Under the pieces are notes generated by a model. The model was given only the letters and a program-made list of their open reading frames with translations. It ran no database searches and was not told where the DNA came from. This document shows, one piece after another, positions 50,791 to 58,788 of a stretch of DNA of 64,000 nt (within the stretch, counting starts at the first letter, position 1; each line of letters begins with the position of its first letter). The stretch is taken from positions 372,001 through 436,000 of the forward strand of contig CP054184.1 of NCBI GenBank assembly GCA_015709715.1. The letters run 5' to 3'. Position numbers and translations under genes: made by a program. This DNA is from Nitrospira sp. (GTDB lineage Bacteria; Nitrospirota; Nitrospiria; Nitrospirales; Nitrospiraceae).

Positions 50791-51300
50791 TCAATCGACG
50801 ATGATCTCTCGCTCTCGAATCTTGATCTTCACCGAGAGGGTCCACAATTTATTGAGGTCCACCACTTGTCGCCATGCCTTCCCCTTTTCGCGAAACAACG
50901 CCATCACGCCGAAGTATTCCGCGCCCTTCTTGCGCTCTTCCTTGAGAACCAACTCGGAGTTGGGAAACAACGTGATTTCTTTCCTCCAGAGGATGTCTTT
51001 TTCCAGCACCTTATGGTCGCTCCTCGCAAGCGAGAGGAAGTCGCCCTTTTGAAACCGCTCTTTGTCACTGAGCTGGTACAGCCGCACGACCACCGGTAAT
51101 GGCTTCCCCTCCGCATCTCGATGCGGCACTTCGGATTGCACCGACAGTTTGAGCGAGCCACAGGCGCCGAAGAAGAGCGGGAACAGACAGGTGACGAGGA
51201 GCAACAGCCGCCGACCAGTCGAGCCGCCCTCCTCTGTAGGACGTTCACCCTCATATGTAACCAGACGGCATCGATCGCTACATGATTGGCCGTTGCTCAT
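50791..51300 (-). CDS. tssJ: T6SS outer membrane lipoprotein TssJ
   Basis: The protein of about 169 residues has a signal peptide with lipobox (FFGAC, Cys about 46) and the TssJ/SciN transthyretin-like fold: LKLSVQSEVPHRDAEGKPLPVVVRLYQL, FQKGDFLSL and a C-terminal VDLNKLWTLSVKIKIRE. It docks on the periplasmic end of TssM. The start is not certain: ATG at 51300 gives an unusually long stretch of about 28 residues before the hydrophobic core. It is the first gene of the T6SS operon. Confidence 0.85.
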   Translation of the reverse strand: MSNGQSCSDRCRLVTYEGERPTEEGGSTGRRLLLLVTCLFPLFFGACGSLKLSVQSEVPHRDAEGKPLPVVVRLYQLSDKERFQKGDFLSLARSDHKVLEKDILWRKEITLFPNSELVLKEERKKGAEYFGVMALFREKGKAWRQVVDLNKLWTLSVKIKIREREIIVD

Positions 51301-51332
51301 GCTGGGATCTGCCTCCCTGCATCTGTTTGCGA

Positions 51333-51352
51333 ACGTATCGAAATGGATACGT
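51333..51352. promoter_or_regulatory. Inverted repeat upstream of tssJ
   Basis: ACGTATC (51333-51339) and GATACGT (51346-51352) form a perfect seven-base inverted repeat with a six-base spacer, 33 bases upstream of the tssJ start. Its position suits an operator for the T6SS operon. No canonical sigma-70 or sigma-54 promoter was convincingly seen around it. Confidence 0.35.
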
Positions 51353-52628
51353 GGAGTTCGACTTTTTGATACACCTCGCTGCATTGCTCCTGCTTCGTCA
51401 CGTCATCCCCATGTATTATGTGGCTCTTGCAACCTCAACCCGATGAATGCGGAATCGGCAGGAGTGATCTGAACAAGCATCCATGCCAATGCCGTACCAC
51501 GGTACTCACATCAAGGCAGGTTTGAGGAAGCGGGCAAATCCCCTCACCTATACGTATGGAGATGATTCCGCAGGGGTCTGGAATGGCACCTATCCAAAGG
51601 GCGGCCTGTAGCAGTATGCAGCAGCGTGGTCTACGTAATTGTTGCCAATATCAGCAGAACTGCCTGTCGAAAAACACGAGCATCTTGATGAAGTTAGTCT
51701 AGCCGATGGTAACGCAGCGGCATCCGGAGGAGGAGCCGGTGCGACACAGACGGCAGGCGAGACATTCTTGGGGGACTGGCCAAGCACCAGCCTGGTGAGG
51801 TGCCTTAAATTAAAAGGGCCGTGCTCCATCCAGAGCACGGCCCTTCTGCTAGACACCGGCGCCTACGACTACTACGTGTGGAGACAAATAAAGTCGTTAC
51901 CCCCCACCCGACAAACTCAGGCAATTTTGACCTCTTTTCATTTTTGGTGCAGCAGACCATAATCGCTTACTATTGAGATTTCCGCACCTAAGGCGAAAAA
52001 TAAACTCGCTTACTATAACTATGCAGAAGTTCTCATGTTCTGATTTCCGCATATCCAAAGGATCAATAACCCGATGTGCCGAAAGTTGAATTGTCATCTC
52101 TTCTGAAGCATAGGCACAGTCACAATGCATTGATAGGAATGATGATGAGAATTCTTTGGACAGTCGTGTTACCTTGTCGCGACAGCCACCCAAGCCCACG
52201 CCTGGGGAGAAGAAGGGCATCGGGAAATTGCGGACGGCGCACGGCCACCTCCAAGCGTCGACCGCTAACGCCATCGCCAAGATTACGGGGACGGGGGAAA
52301 ACCTACCACCGGGAACTCTCGCACGTCTGTCCGTCTGGTCAGATCGTATGTGCACATTGGCCCACGCGGAGATCCGCATTTTTTTGCATTCGCTGCCCCT
52401 CTGCTTCGGCTTGTTACGGAACGAAATCACCATCGCGGAACCTCGCGCTAGATCCAATCAGCAGACAGACTTTCCGTTGTCCAGGCCAGCCGACTATCCA
52501 GGCACGGAATAAAATTGATTTACTAAGGCTGACTGTTAACAATACAGTAAGCCAATCTCATGGCCGCCCTTCAAGAGCTATTGTCGGGCCTAGGTGGCTT
52601 TGACGATCAAAAGTAAGGAACCCCTCCA
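51353..52628. other. Gene-poor stretch between the T6SS operon and mazE-like gene
   Basis: About 1.3 kb without a convincing gene. It holds the region upstream of tssJ, a strong hairpin at 51814-51845 and several open frames on both strands that I do not recognise and that lack ribosome binding sites and coding-like composition. An 18-codon frame at 52559-52615 (MAALQELLSGLGGFDDQK) lies just before mazE. The segment 51,950-52,150 is A+T-rich. It may be decayed accessory DNA. Confidence 0.5.
51814..51845 (-). terminator. Strong hairpin with T-rich tail on the minus strand
   Basis: A perfect 13-base stem (AAGGGCCGTGCTC at 51814-51826 with its complement at 51833-51845) encloses a six-base loop. 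On the minus strand it is followed by TTTTAATTTAAGG, as in an intrinsic terminator. No recognised minus-strand gene lies directly upstream of it, so it may belong to a lost or unrecognised transcript. Confidence 0.55.
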
Positions 52629-52871
52629 ATGAAAGCCGTGTTAAAGAAGTGGGGTAACAGCGTTGCATTGAGATTACCGGCACCTGTTCTCAAGGAGGCA
52701 GGTCTCAGAGAAAATCAGATTGTCGAGATCGTGGTCGCAAATGAAAGAATCATCATTTCTCGTCCTGCTCGACAACTGAAATACACGCTATCAGAGCTTC
52801 TTGCCCGTATGACTAACAAAAACAAACACGCCACGGAAGAATTTAGACCGATGGGAAATGAAATTCTGTGA
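52629..52871 (+). CDS. AbrB/MazE-type antitoxin, orphan
   Basis: The 80-residue protein opens with MKAVLKKWGNSVALRLPAPVLKEAG, the SpoVT/AbrB swapped-hairpin domain of MazE antitoxins. A C-terminal tail (KYTLSELLARMTNKNKHATEEFRP) follows that would contact a MazF toxin. A GTG overlaps its stop codon as toxin genes usually do, but the frame (52868-52927) ends after 19 codons (RRRQWSDDDLPNQ) and has no MazF character. The toxin is therefore missing or truncated. A promoter such as TTGATT with TAACAA about 16 bases on is possible upstream. Confidence 0.8.
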   Translation: MKAVLKKWGNSVALRLPAPVLKEAGLRENQIVEIVVANERIIISRPARQLKYTLSELLARMTNKNKHATEEFRPMGNEIL

Positions 52872-52904
52872 AACCGTTTATGGCACGTCGTCGACAATGG
52901 AGCG

Positions 52905-53141
52905 ATGATGATCTCCCCAACCAGTAGCGCTGAATTCCCAGGAGATCGAGCCTCTCGGGTGGCGAGTCTTCGAGCGAGAGCCGAGGATGTTTTTGGAGAC
53001 CCGGAAACAGCCTGGAAGTGGCTGAACCGGCCCAACCGCGCGTTGGCCCAGAAGACTCCCCTAGAGATGATCGATACGGATACCGGTTTCCAGTCGGTGC
53101 TTACCATCCTCGGACGACTTGAGCACGGGGTCTATAGCTGA
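52905..53141 (+). pseudogene. MbcA/ParS/Xre-type antitoxin C-terminal fragment
   Basis: Residues 15-78 match the toxin-binding C-terminal domain of the MbcA/ParS/Xre antitoxins (formerly DUF2384): RARAEDVFGDPETAWKWLNRPNRAL, then TPLEMIDTDTGF and GRLEHGVYS. The N-terminal DNA-binding helix-turn-helix half (about 60 residues) is absent, and no RES-domain toxin gene follows. It begins 37 bases after the end of the MazE-like gene and partly overlaps the short frame there, so it looks like a fused or eroded remnant of a second toxin-antitoxin module. Confidence 0.7.
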
Positions 53142-53539
53142 CCTACCCCCCTGAACGGGCTTAGATCCTAAGTTAGGGGCACCTCCTGCCTTGGCGACAT
53201 CCTCGGGCATTCTACGCTCCAATTCTCAGTTGGATGGGGAAACGAGCAGTCTCTCAAACCTTCGAGGTGCGAGAGTCTGATTAAGTGGCTAGAAAAGGCG
53301 GGGGGAGTCTGACGACACTCCCTTTACCCCCAAGAGGCGCCCGCGTGGCAGGCGGCGGAGCCTTCGTCATCAGCGGCTCTGCCCATCGATCATACTTTTT
53401 ATAATCACAAAAATGAACATCTCAGCGCGCTAAAGTAAAGCCCCGACGTCTTTCTAATTGGTTCGCAACAGGCTAATATCCCTCCATCCAATCGGAGTTT
53501 GAAGCGTTTAGCGGTAGTTTGGCCGAACTGGAGTGCATA
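53142..53539. other. Intergenic stretch, no gene recognised
   Basis: Nearly 400 bases without a supported gene. A short hairpin (GGGAGT at 53303-53308 with ACTCCC at 53317-53322, loop of eight) is followed by TTTA and could be a weak terminator for the upstream antitoxin genes. The A+T-rich part around 53,390-53,430 is a likely promoter region for the next gene, but no consensus is clear. Confidence 0.4.
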
Positions 53540-54025
53540 ATGACAAACCGTGTGGTAGCAATCGTCGCGACCATGGTGTTCAGTAGCCAGGTCGTCGCAT
53601 GTTCTCTACTCTGGCCGGCGTTTGACGGGTCTAGTTGCGGCAATGTCGCAGCAAGAAATGATTTGCGCGAAGTAGCTACTAAGGAATTAATCAAGAATGG
53701 ATGGCCGGCCGAGACGGCTCCGCTAATCAAAACGCGAGTGAGTTCTGTCTCCGACATTAGCAAAAATAGCTCAGAGTACAAATGCCACGCCAATGTACAC
53801 ACTCAAGTAGGAGAGCGGACCTACGAGGGATTCAATTTCGGCATCTATTACAACTACGACAATTACAAACTCACTGATTACAAATCCACCTTTGATGAGG
53901 GACAACGTAGGACAATGGCGGATATGTTGGCCGGAAAAATGGAACCAAGAGCACAGAAAATGAAGACTTGCAGCCAGGCTGAAAAAGCAGCGGGGTGTAG
54001 AGATGGAAGAGATCGGCTGCAATAG
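53540..54025 (+). CDS. Exported hypothetical protein, possibly a lipoprotein
   Basis: The 161-residue protein has a signal peptide whose end, VVAC, fits a lipobox (mature Cys21). Mature sequence has several cysteines (GSSCGN, YKCHAN, KTCSQ, AGCRD), suggesting disulfides, and a tyrosine-rich strand region (FNFGIYYNYDNYKL). I do not recognise the family. GGAG lies seven bases upstream of the ATG. The last 23 bases overlap the next gene, so the two are co-expressed. Codon use is less G+C-rich than the T6SS genes. Confidence 0.65.
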   Translation: MTNRVVAIVATMVFSSQVVACSLLWPAFDGSSCGNVAARNDLREVATKELIKNGWPAETAPLIKTRVSSVSDISKNSSEYKCHANVHTQVGERTYEGFNFGIYYNYDNYKLTDYKSTFDEGQRRTMADMLAGKMEPRAQKMKTCSQAEKAAGCRDGRDRLQ

Positions 54026-55400
54026 GGTTAGCCTTAATAGGCATTTGGTCATTTCTGCTCGGTGCGCATTAATGGCCACACTGCTGTTCGCGGCATATAT
54101 AGTCATGTCGCCTCAACAGACACTGGCCGAAAATGGTGAATCGTTCGGCAGCTCATCAGTTGACTACTCTAAGCCATGTAATAAACTGCTGTCTGCGGCC
54201 CCTAGACTCCCGTCCAAGCGCGAGTCCCTGGCAGATGAAATCTCCAGCGATCTCAATCGAGAGTTGCAAGACCTGAAGAACCTTCAAACCTCCCCCCCGG
54301 TGAAGTATTCTGAACCGACGAGAGAGATAAAACCGATGTTCCGCGAAGCGCAACCTGTTGCGAGTGCTCCTCCTCTGACCTCTAGCGTGCCGCGCAGCAC
54401 ACCGGAAAGCCGGTTGCGCGTGGAGGGCATGCCGGGAGCGAATCCATACTTGGCCCGTGTGCACGCAAGAATCCGTGGTTTCTGGACGGCACCGCCTGTG
54501 GATATTTCAGGGAAAGCCTTGACCACCATAGTGAAGTTCAATTTGGAGCGTGATGGCCGGGTTGGATCGGTGATTATTGAGAAGTCTTCGGGTAACGATT
54601 ACTACGATATGGCCGCGCAACGGGCGGTGCAGGCCGCCATCCCGCTACCACCCTTTCCTCCCGATCTGACGGATTCCTATTTCGATGCTTACTTTACTTT
54701 TGCCGTAGGCGAGGCCGCAACTTATCTAGAAACTCCATCGAGCAATAAGCCTGCTGAGGAACAGGCCACTATGTTCAGCGAGCAAGAGCTTCGCGACTGC
54801 GAGAGCCAGCTCAGCCTTATGTTTAATGCAATACACCAAGTCCCGGAATCCGAGGACGGGCTTAAGACGCTGCAACGGATAACGAGGGATCTGCCTCGGC
54901 TTGGACGCGTAGAACGCTATTCTCGTGAATATTCGAATCTTGTAGATACCGTCGAAAACCTACATGACGATATCAGGACAAAGGCAGAAGGCATCTCAAA
55001 GAAGATCGCCTTTGAGAACAAGTTTCGACAGTTTGACAAGCTGTGCGAGGGGAAAATCGCCAAAGGGGGAATGCCGCCACGATTCCGGAATGAACCAGTT
55101 TATTCCGGCTTATCCGGAAGACCTGAAACCATGACACTGGGGAGAACATTCTGCACCGCCATTAACGGAGGCGGCAAAGCGGAATTCCAAGTACTCGACG
55201 AGAAAACCCCAACTATCTCCATTTCTGTCACCACGAAGAAACGACGCTTTACCGTAATTTTTCAAAAGAAAATGCAAGCGGATCTCAGTGAAGCGTGGCG
55301 GGCTGTGGAAATCCGGACTCCTTCCGACCGAAGGCCAGCGTACGAGTTCTTAGGTCAAACGTTTACGGATAGATTCCCAGAGCTGGTTCAAGATGAATAG
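54003..55400 (+). CDS. Exported protein with TonB C-terminal-like domain plus unknown C-terminal region
   Basis: The 465-residue protein has an N-terminal membrane or signal segment (about 18-42), a proline/charged linker and a TonB/TolA-C-type domain (about 140-235). Landmarks of that domain are YLARVHARIRGFWTAPP, VKFNLERDGRVGSVIIEKSSGNDYYDMAAQRAV and PLPPFPPDL. Unlike TonB, about 225 further residues follow, with a helical segment and a basic strand-rich end (ISVTTKKRRFTVIFQKK). ExbB/ExbD genes are not nearby. It overlaps the upstream exported protein gene by 23 bases, so the pair probably works together in the envelope. Confidence 0.7.
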   Translation: MEEIGCNRVSLNRHLVISARCALMATLLFAAYIVMSPQQTLAENGESFGSSSVDYSKPCNKLLSAAPRLPSKRESLADEISSDLNRELQDLKNLQTSPPVKYSEPTREIKPMFREAQPVASAPPLTSSVPRSTPESRLRVEGMPGANPYLARVHARIRGFWTAPPVDISGKALTTIVKFNLERDGRVGSVIIEKSSGNDYYDMAAQRAVQAAIPLPPFPPDLTDSYFDAYFTFAVGEAATYLETPSSNKPAEEQATMFSEQELRDCESQLSLMFNAIHQVPESEDGLKTLQRITRDLPRLGRVERYSREYSNLVDTVENLHDDIRTKAEGISKKIAFENKFRQFDKLCEGKIAKGGMPPRFRNEPVYSGLSGRPETMTLGRTFCTAINGGGKAEFQVLDEKTPTISISVTTKKRRFTVIFQKKMQADLSEAWRAVEIRTPSDRRPAYEFLGQTFTDRFPELVQDE

Positions 55401-55876
55401 TAGGCGTAATAACGGTCTTTCGTAAACCTCACATTTCTAGGTGACCGTGGCCTGCTTATCTCTTCTAAGTTTTGTGCACATGAGTATAGCCTTCCGCAGA
55501 GCGGCCGATCTACGAGAACTGAGAATAAGTTAAGCGAAGGCCATCACCATCCCAATTAACGCCTCATGTATTGTTAGCCCCCTGTGTTTTACTAAGACGG
55601 ACCCTGTTCCGCCCGTCCCGCTGTCGCCGGATCGGGCGGCTTCTGCTCGGTATATGAGTTAAGCAATGCTCCGAATAAAGATGGGAGAAGGATAACTATC
55701 CAGATAGGGCTGGTGACCTAGGGACTCATCCCTTCGCAATTGCCACCACATTTTGCGGTCTATATAGCACGCTGACATCATTGACAAGTCCTTGTGACGT
55801 CTCCCCGGAAAACGACGGCGATCTAAAACGAGAGTAGAATGACGCCTTCGGCGGTCCTCGACGAAAGTAGTGGATC
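55401..55876. other. Intergenic stretch with a short hairpin and left part of an IS3 remnant
   Basis: No gene is supported. CCGCCCG (55609-55615) and CGGGCGG (55633-55639) can pair. The last 80 or so bases (from about 55,795) resemble the non-coding left end that precedes orfA in IS3-family elements, judged by the sequence directly abutting the truncated transposase start. Confidence 0.4.
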
Positions 55877-55996
55877 GATGGAGCGGTCGAAATTCTCGGA
55901 AGAGCAGACCGTCTATGCCATTCGGCAAGCCGAGTCCGACACCCCGATCGGCGATCTGTGCCGACAATACGGAATTGCAGAACAAACTTTCTAAGG
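55877..55996 (+). mobile_element. IS3-family transposase OrfA, N-terminal remnant
   Basis: The frame reads MERSKFSEEQTVYAIRQAES, then TPIGDLCRQYGIAEQTF, and a stop. This is the helix-turn-helix start of IS3/IS911-type OrfA, in which the text normally continues as YxWKKKY. Here it is cut after 39 codons, with unrelated sequence after the break; no OrfB (DDE) part is present. It is a decayed insertion element. Confidence 0.8.
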
Positions 55997-56018
55997 CTAT
56001 CGTCGCGGTTGGATTGCG

Positions 56019-56234
56019 ATGCCTGGCCGATCACGTGCCAGACGGGCGGTTAGGAAACAGCTGGAAGTCTACGGCCGTGGCTACCTGCCCAAACACCCGC
56101 GCTGCACCACACTCGCCGCCCTGGCTGGCACGCTCAAGACCACAGAAGAGACGTTGGAGCGGATGCTCACCAAATCAGCACTCCGTCTGATCACACAGAC
56201 GTTTGCGGCACACGCTCAAGATCCGAACAGCTAA
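56019..56234 (+). CDS. Hypothetical small basic protein
   Basis: This 71-codon frame begins right after the IS3 remnant (MPGRSRARRAVRKQLEVYGRG). It has a basic N-terminus and two amphipathic helices (LAALAGTLKTTEETLERMLTKSAL). I do not recognise a family and no clear ribosome binding site precedes it. It may be a fragment of a larger gene or not coding. Confidence 0.3.
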   Translation: MPGRSRARRAVRKQLEVYGRGYLPKHPRCTTLAALAGTLKTTEETLERMLTKSALRLITQTFAAHAQDPNS

Positions 56235-56287
56235 CGCCGCGTGCGTGGCATTCAATATTGCTTCGCAGCGTTTCGCGTTATCTACCG

Positions 56288-56539
56288 TCATAACTTGTTT
56301 AGGTGAGATTCCACTATCTCACGCATACAGGGAACACAAACTGCTACGTGTTCATGTCCCCTCCGTATATTGTGATAACTAGGAGCACTTAAACCCTCTT
56401 CATGCGCAAGAGAAATCTTGCGATTACAGATGACGCAATCTACATATAGATATGGTGATGACTTTAAAAATCCAATCATAATCCCTCCATTTGTTGCCTT
56501 CCCAGATGCCACTTCCCGCGCAGTATATAGCCCTTCCAT
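56288..56539 (-). CDS. Hypothetical small protein with two CxxC knuckles
   Basis: The 83-residue protein has VDCVICNRKISLAHE and, 27 residues later, VCVPCMREIVESHL: two CxxC pairs typical of a small zinc ribbon or treble-clef domain. The preceding part is unremarkable. The frame is A+T-rich compared with the surroundings and not recognised. ATG at 56539 is used; a GTG four codons upstream is possible. Confidence 0.5.
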   Translation of the reverse strand: MEGLYTAREVASGKATNGGIMIGFLKSSPYLYVDCVICNRKISLAHEEGLSAPSYHNIRRGHEHVAVCVPCMREIVESHLNKL

Positions 56540-56741
56540 GAAATTAGACACAGAGAAGAGGAGCGACGATCTCAGACACGGCCTCTTGGGAGCTGTGCGT
56601 CCACCGGACGTGGAGCCACTCGCCGACGAAGTGTGAACCGCTCTCGCTGACTGAGAGAAGCACGATGGAATCCTCTGACTTCAGTCAGGGGAGGATGTCA
56701 AATCATTGGACAGCAATGCCGTCAGATCAGTTCCTTGGCCT

Positions 56742-57351
56742 CTAGGAACCCTGTGAAGCGTGTATGACCTGTTCAAGCAGCGCTCCGGCGAGCGCGTCAT
56801 GCGCTCGGGCATTCGGATGGCCGTCGGCAGGATGAGAATGTAGTCGTTCCGGTGCGCGAAATACTCGGGCAGCAGCTCCGACACGAGATGCAGTTGAGCC
56901 CGGCTGACCGCAAGGCCGTAATCAGGGCCCGCTCAGTCGGGTTCTCTTGCTGACTGAAGTCCCAGACGATGACGTGGAATTGGATGCCGGGATAGTTCGA
57001 CCGCAGTTCGGTCGCCGCCTCCGTGACAATCCCTTGGACACCAGCCACATCCTCGTCCGTGGTTGCGCGACGCATATAAATCAGCGCACGATAGAGCAAT
57101 GACCGTTCAGCCAGCTGCTTGACTGGAACCGGCAAGGAGGCGTGCAGACGTCCCATGGCAGGACCGACCCCATGCTGCGGCATGGCGGTAAATATCCCCT
57201 GCTGCCTGATGTGCCCGTCCCGAGAGCGCAAACAGGGACCGGCCTGGTCCCAAGACTCCAGTCCTGCCGCCCGAAAGACATGACTCGGAATCGCTTGATA
57301 GATCGCATAGCGCGGGGAGCAGGTCACGAAGAGCAACGCCCAATCGATCAC
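56742..57351 (-). pseudogene. Frameshifted SGNH/GDSL hydrolase remnant
   Basis: Three overlapping minus-strand frames join into one protein-like sequence. The first reads AIPSHVFRAAGL, then QQGIFTA and FHVIVWDFSQQENPTERALITALRSAGL; after a one-base shift the second reads LHLVSELLPEYFAHRNDYILIL; after another shift the third reads DGHPNARAHDALAGALLEQV and a stop. The DxxH of DGHPN is the catalytic C-terminal motif of SGNH hydrolases. The N-terminal GDSL block was not found. Two missing bases disrupt the gene; they are either real decay or sequencing errors. Confidence 0.65.
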
Positions 57352-58176
57352 AGTTCGCCTTTCCGGTTCCTCACCGATAGCGACTCACGGTTCATGCCCG
57401 TCACGAAGCCCATTCCCCCAGAGCATCCACCGATGCGGCGAGGATCGTGCCGTACTTCGACTCGACAAGGGTAGCAGGTCTCACGGGGGCAACAACAATG
57501 CCGATCTCTTCGGTAGGTCCATCGCGTGTGCTTCATCACTGATCGAACACAGCGAGCAGAGCACCGGCTAACGATTCCAAAAACGCAGGCTGAGGCTGCG
57601 AAGTTGGAACGCACCTATAAGGCGGTCCCCCAATAGCCCCGCTATGAATCGAGCCGCGACGACCTGATAGGCCTCCCCCCAGGGGAAAGCCAACTTCATG
57701 GCACCCGTAAATACTTCACTCGCAATGCGCTGGCTGGTACAGCTTCGTCCATGACTCAGATGATGGCGGATAGCCGACCATCGATTGACTCCGGCTCATG
57801 GTGCTGTCAGCCCGATACGCAAGCGGGGCTTCCCCAAACGCTGTGGACAATCCTGGGGACATCGCCGGGAATGTCTACGAACGGCTGCTTTGGGAGAGCA
57901 GTTTTGACAGATTGCCTATTAAATGTGCACGGTCCCTCGGGTTGGCTGTGGACCGCTATATCTTGTGGCTTGACGGCTATTTGTGTTTTTCTTCCACTAC
58001 GATGACGGGCGACAGTGCTAGGCATAACCCTTGGTTGGCGACTCGCGCGATGAGCCTCCAGCTGCCATATAACTCATGACATAGTTATTCACAGCGAACG
58101 TGGTGCCCCAGTCGCTAACACGAAGCGGTTGTGGCCCGAACTGATCTTGTGCCAGCGGCGTTCCCTGCCTTCGGTC
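57352..58176. other. Gene-poor stretch upstream of the repressor gene
   Basis: About 800 bases with only short unsupported frames. The right end of the SGNH remnant may extend to about 57,480, but I could not follow its frame. Nothing else was recognised until the promoter and operator of the LexA-like gene. Confidence 0.4.
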
Positions 58177-58215
58177 TTGACGCCGCCCATCAATTGATGT
58201 ATCCATTGGATACAT
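58177..58215 (+). promoter_or_regulatory. Promoter and palindromic operator of the LexA/CI-like repressor
   Basis: A perfect palindrome, ATGTATCC-ATT-GGATACAT (58197-58215), covers the start codon at 58214. It partly overlaps a second one, CATCAATTGATG (58188-58199). TTGACG at 58177-58182 and TATCCA at 58200-58205 (17-base spacer) could be a promoter lying under the palindromes, giving a nearly leaderless mRNA. The arrangement suggests direct autorepression. Confidence 0.55.
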
Positions 58216-58759
58216 GACGCCTGACGAGTTCAAACAGACACGCCTGTCCTTAGGTCTGACGCAGCAAGCCCTCGCCGACCAATTGAAACGTAAACGCCTG
58301 GCGATCGTCCGTTATGAAGGGGGCTCGCGCCGGATTCCCGGTGTCGTGGAAGTCGCACTCGCATCACTCGGAGCACCCTCATACATCCCGCTCGTGGGAA
58401 TCGTCGCGGCAGGCGATCCGATCGAACCTATCCCTCAAACGGAACGGGTCGAAGTCCCGAAAACCATGCTGGGGCGAGGCGAGACGTTTGCCTTGCGCGT
58501 GAAAGGCACATCCATGCGCGATGACGGGATTTTCCCCGGCGATGTGGTGGTGGTGCAGAAGGGGCATACCGCGCGAAGCGGTGACACCGTGATTGCGCTG
58601 TTGAATGGCGAGGCCACGATTAAGACCTACCACCGCAAAGCAGGCGTGATCGAGTTGCATCCAGCGAACGAGACGATGAAGCCCATCACCGTGAGGGAGG
58701 CTGACAGCTTCCACATTGAGGGGGTGGTCGTGGGCGTCATTCGGCATATGCGACGATAG
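58214..58759 (+). CDS. LexA/CI-like self-cleaving repressor (XRE helix-turn-helix + S24 peptidase)
   Basis: The 181-residue protein has an N-terminal XRE-type helix-turn-helix (residues 4-40; LSLGLTQQALADQL) and a C-terminal S24/LexA peptidase domain. The cleavage bond is Ala66-Gly67 in VAAGDP, the nucleophile Ser100 in GTSM and the general base Lys137 in GEATIK; the 37-residue Ser-Lys spacing equals that of E. coli LexA. It is thus expected to cleave itself on RecA filaments. The DNA-binding domain is not the winged helix of true LexA. It lies 29 bases before imuB and probably controls the cassette. Confidence 0.88.
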   Translation: MTPDEFKQTRLSLGLTQQALADQLKRKRLAIVRYEGGSRRIPGVVEVALASLGAPSYIPLVGIVAAGDPIEPIPQTERVEVPKTMLGRGETFALRVKGTSMRDDGIFPGDVVVVQKGHTARSGDTVIALLNGEATIKTYHRKAGVIELHPANETMKPITVREADSFHIEGVVVGVIRHMRR

Positions 58760-58788
58760 ACACAGGTGCGACAGCGAGAACCACCACC

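Noticed and set aside
51590-51962. Overlapping open frames on both strands around the hairpin
   Set aside because: No recognised domain, no ribosome binding site, and the hairpin stem lies inside both frames; composition does not look coding.
51897-52603. Frames of 118-186 codons on both strands (for example 51897-52457 minus, 52156-52512 plus)
   Set aside because: They mask each other, have no family resemblance and no upstream Shine-Dalgarno sequence; treated as non-coding or decayed DNA.
57751-58079. Short plus-strand frames before the LexA-like gene
   Set aside because: They overlap in two frames, lack recognisable domains and ribosome binding sites, and have no coding-like composition.
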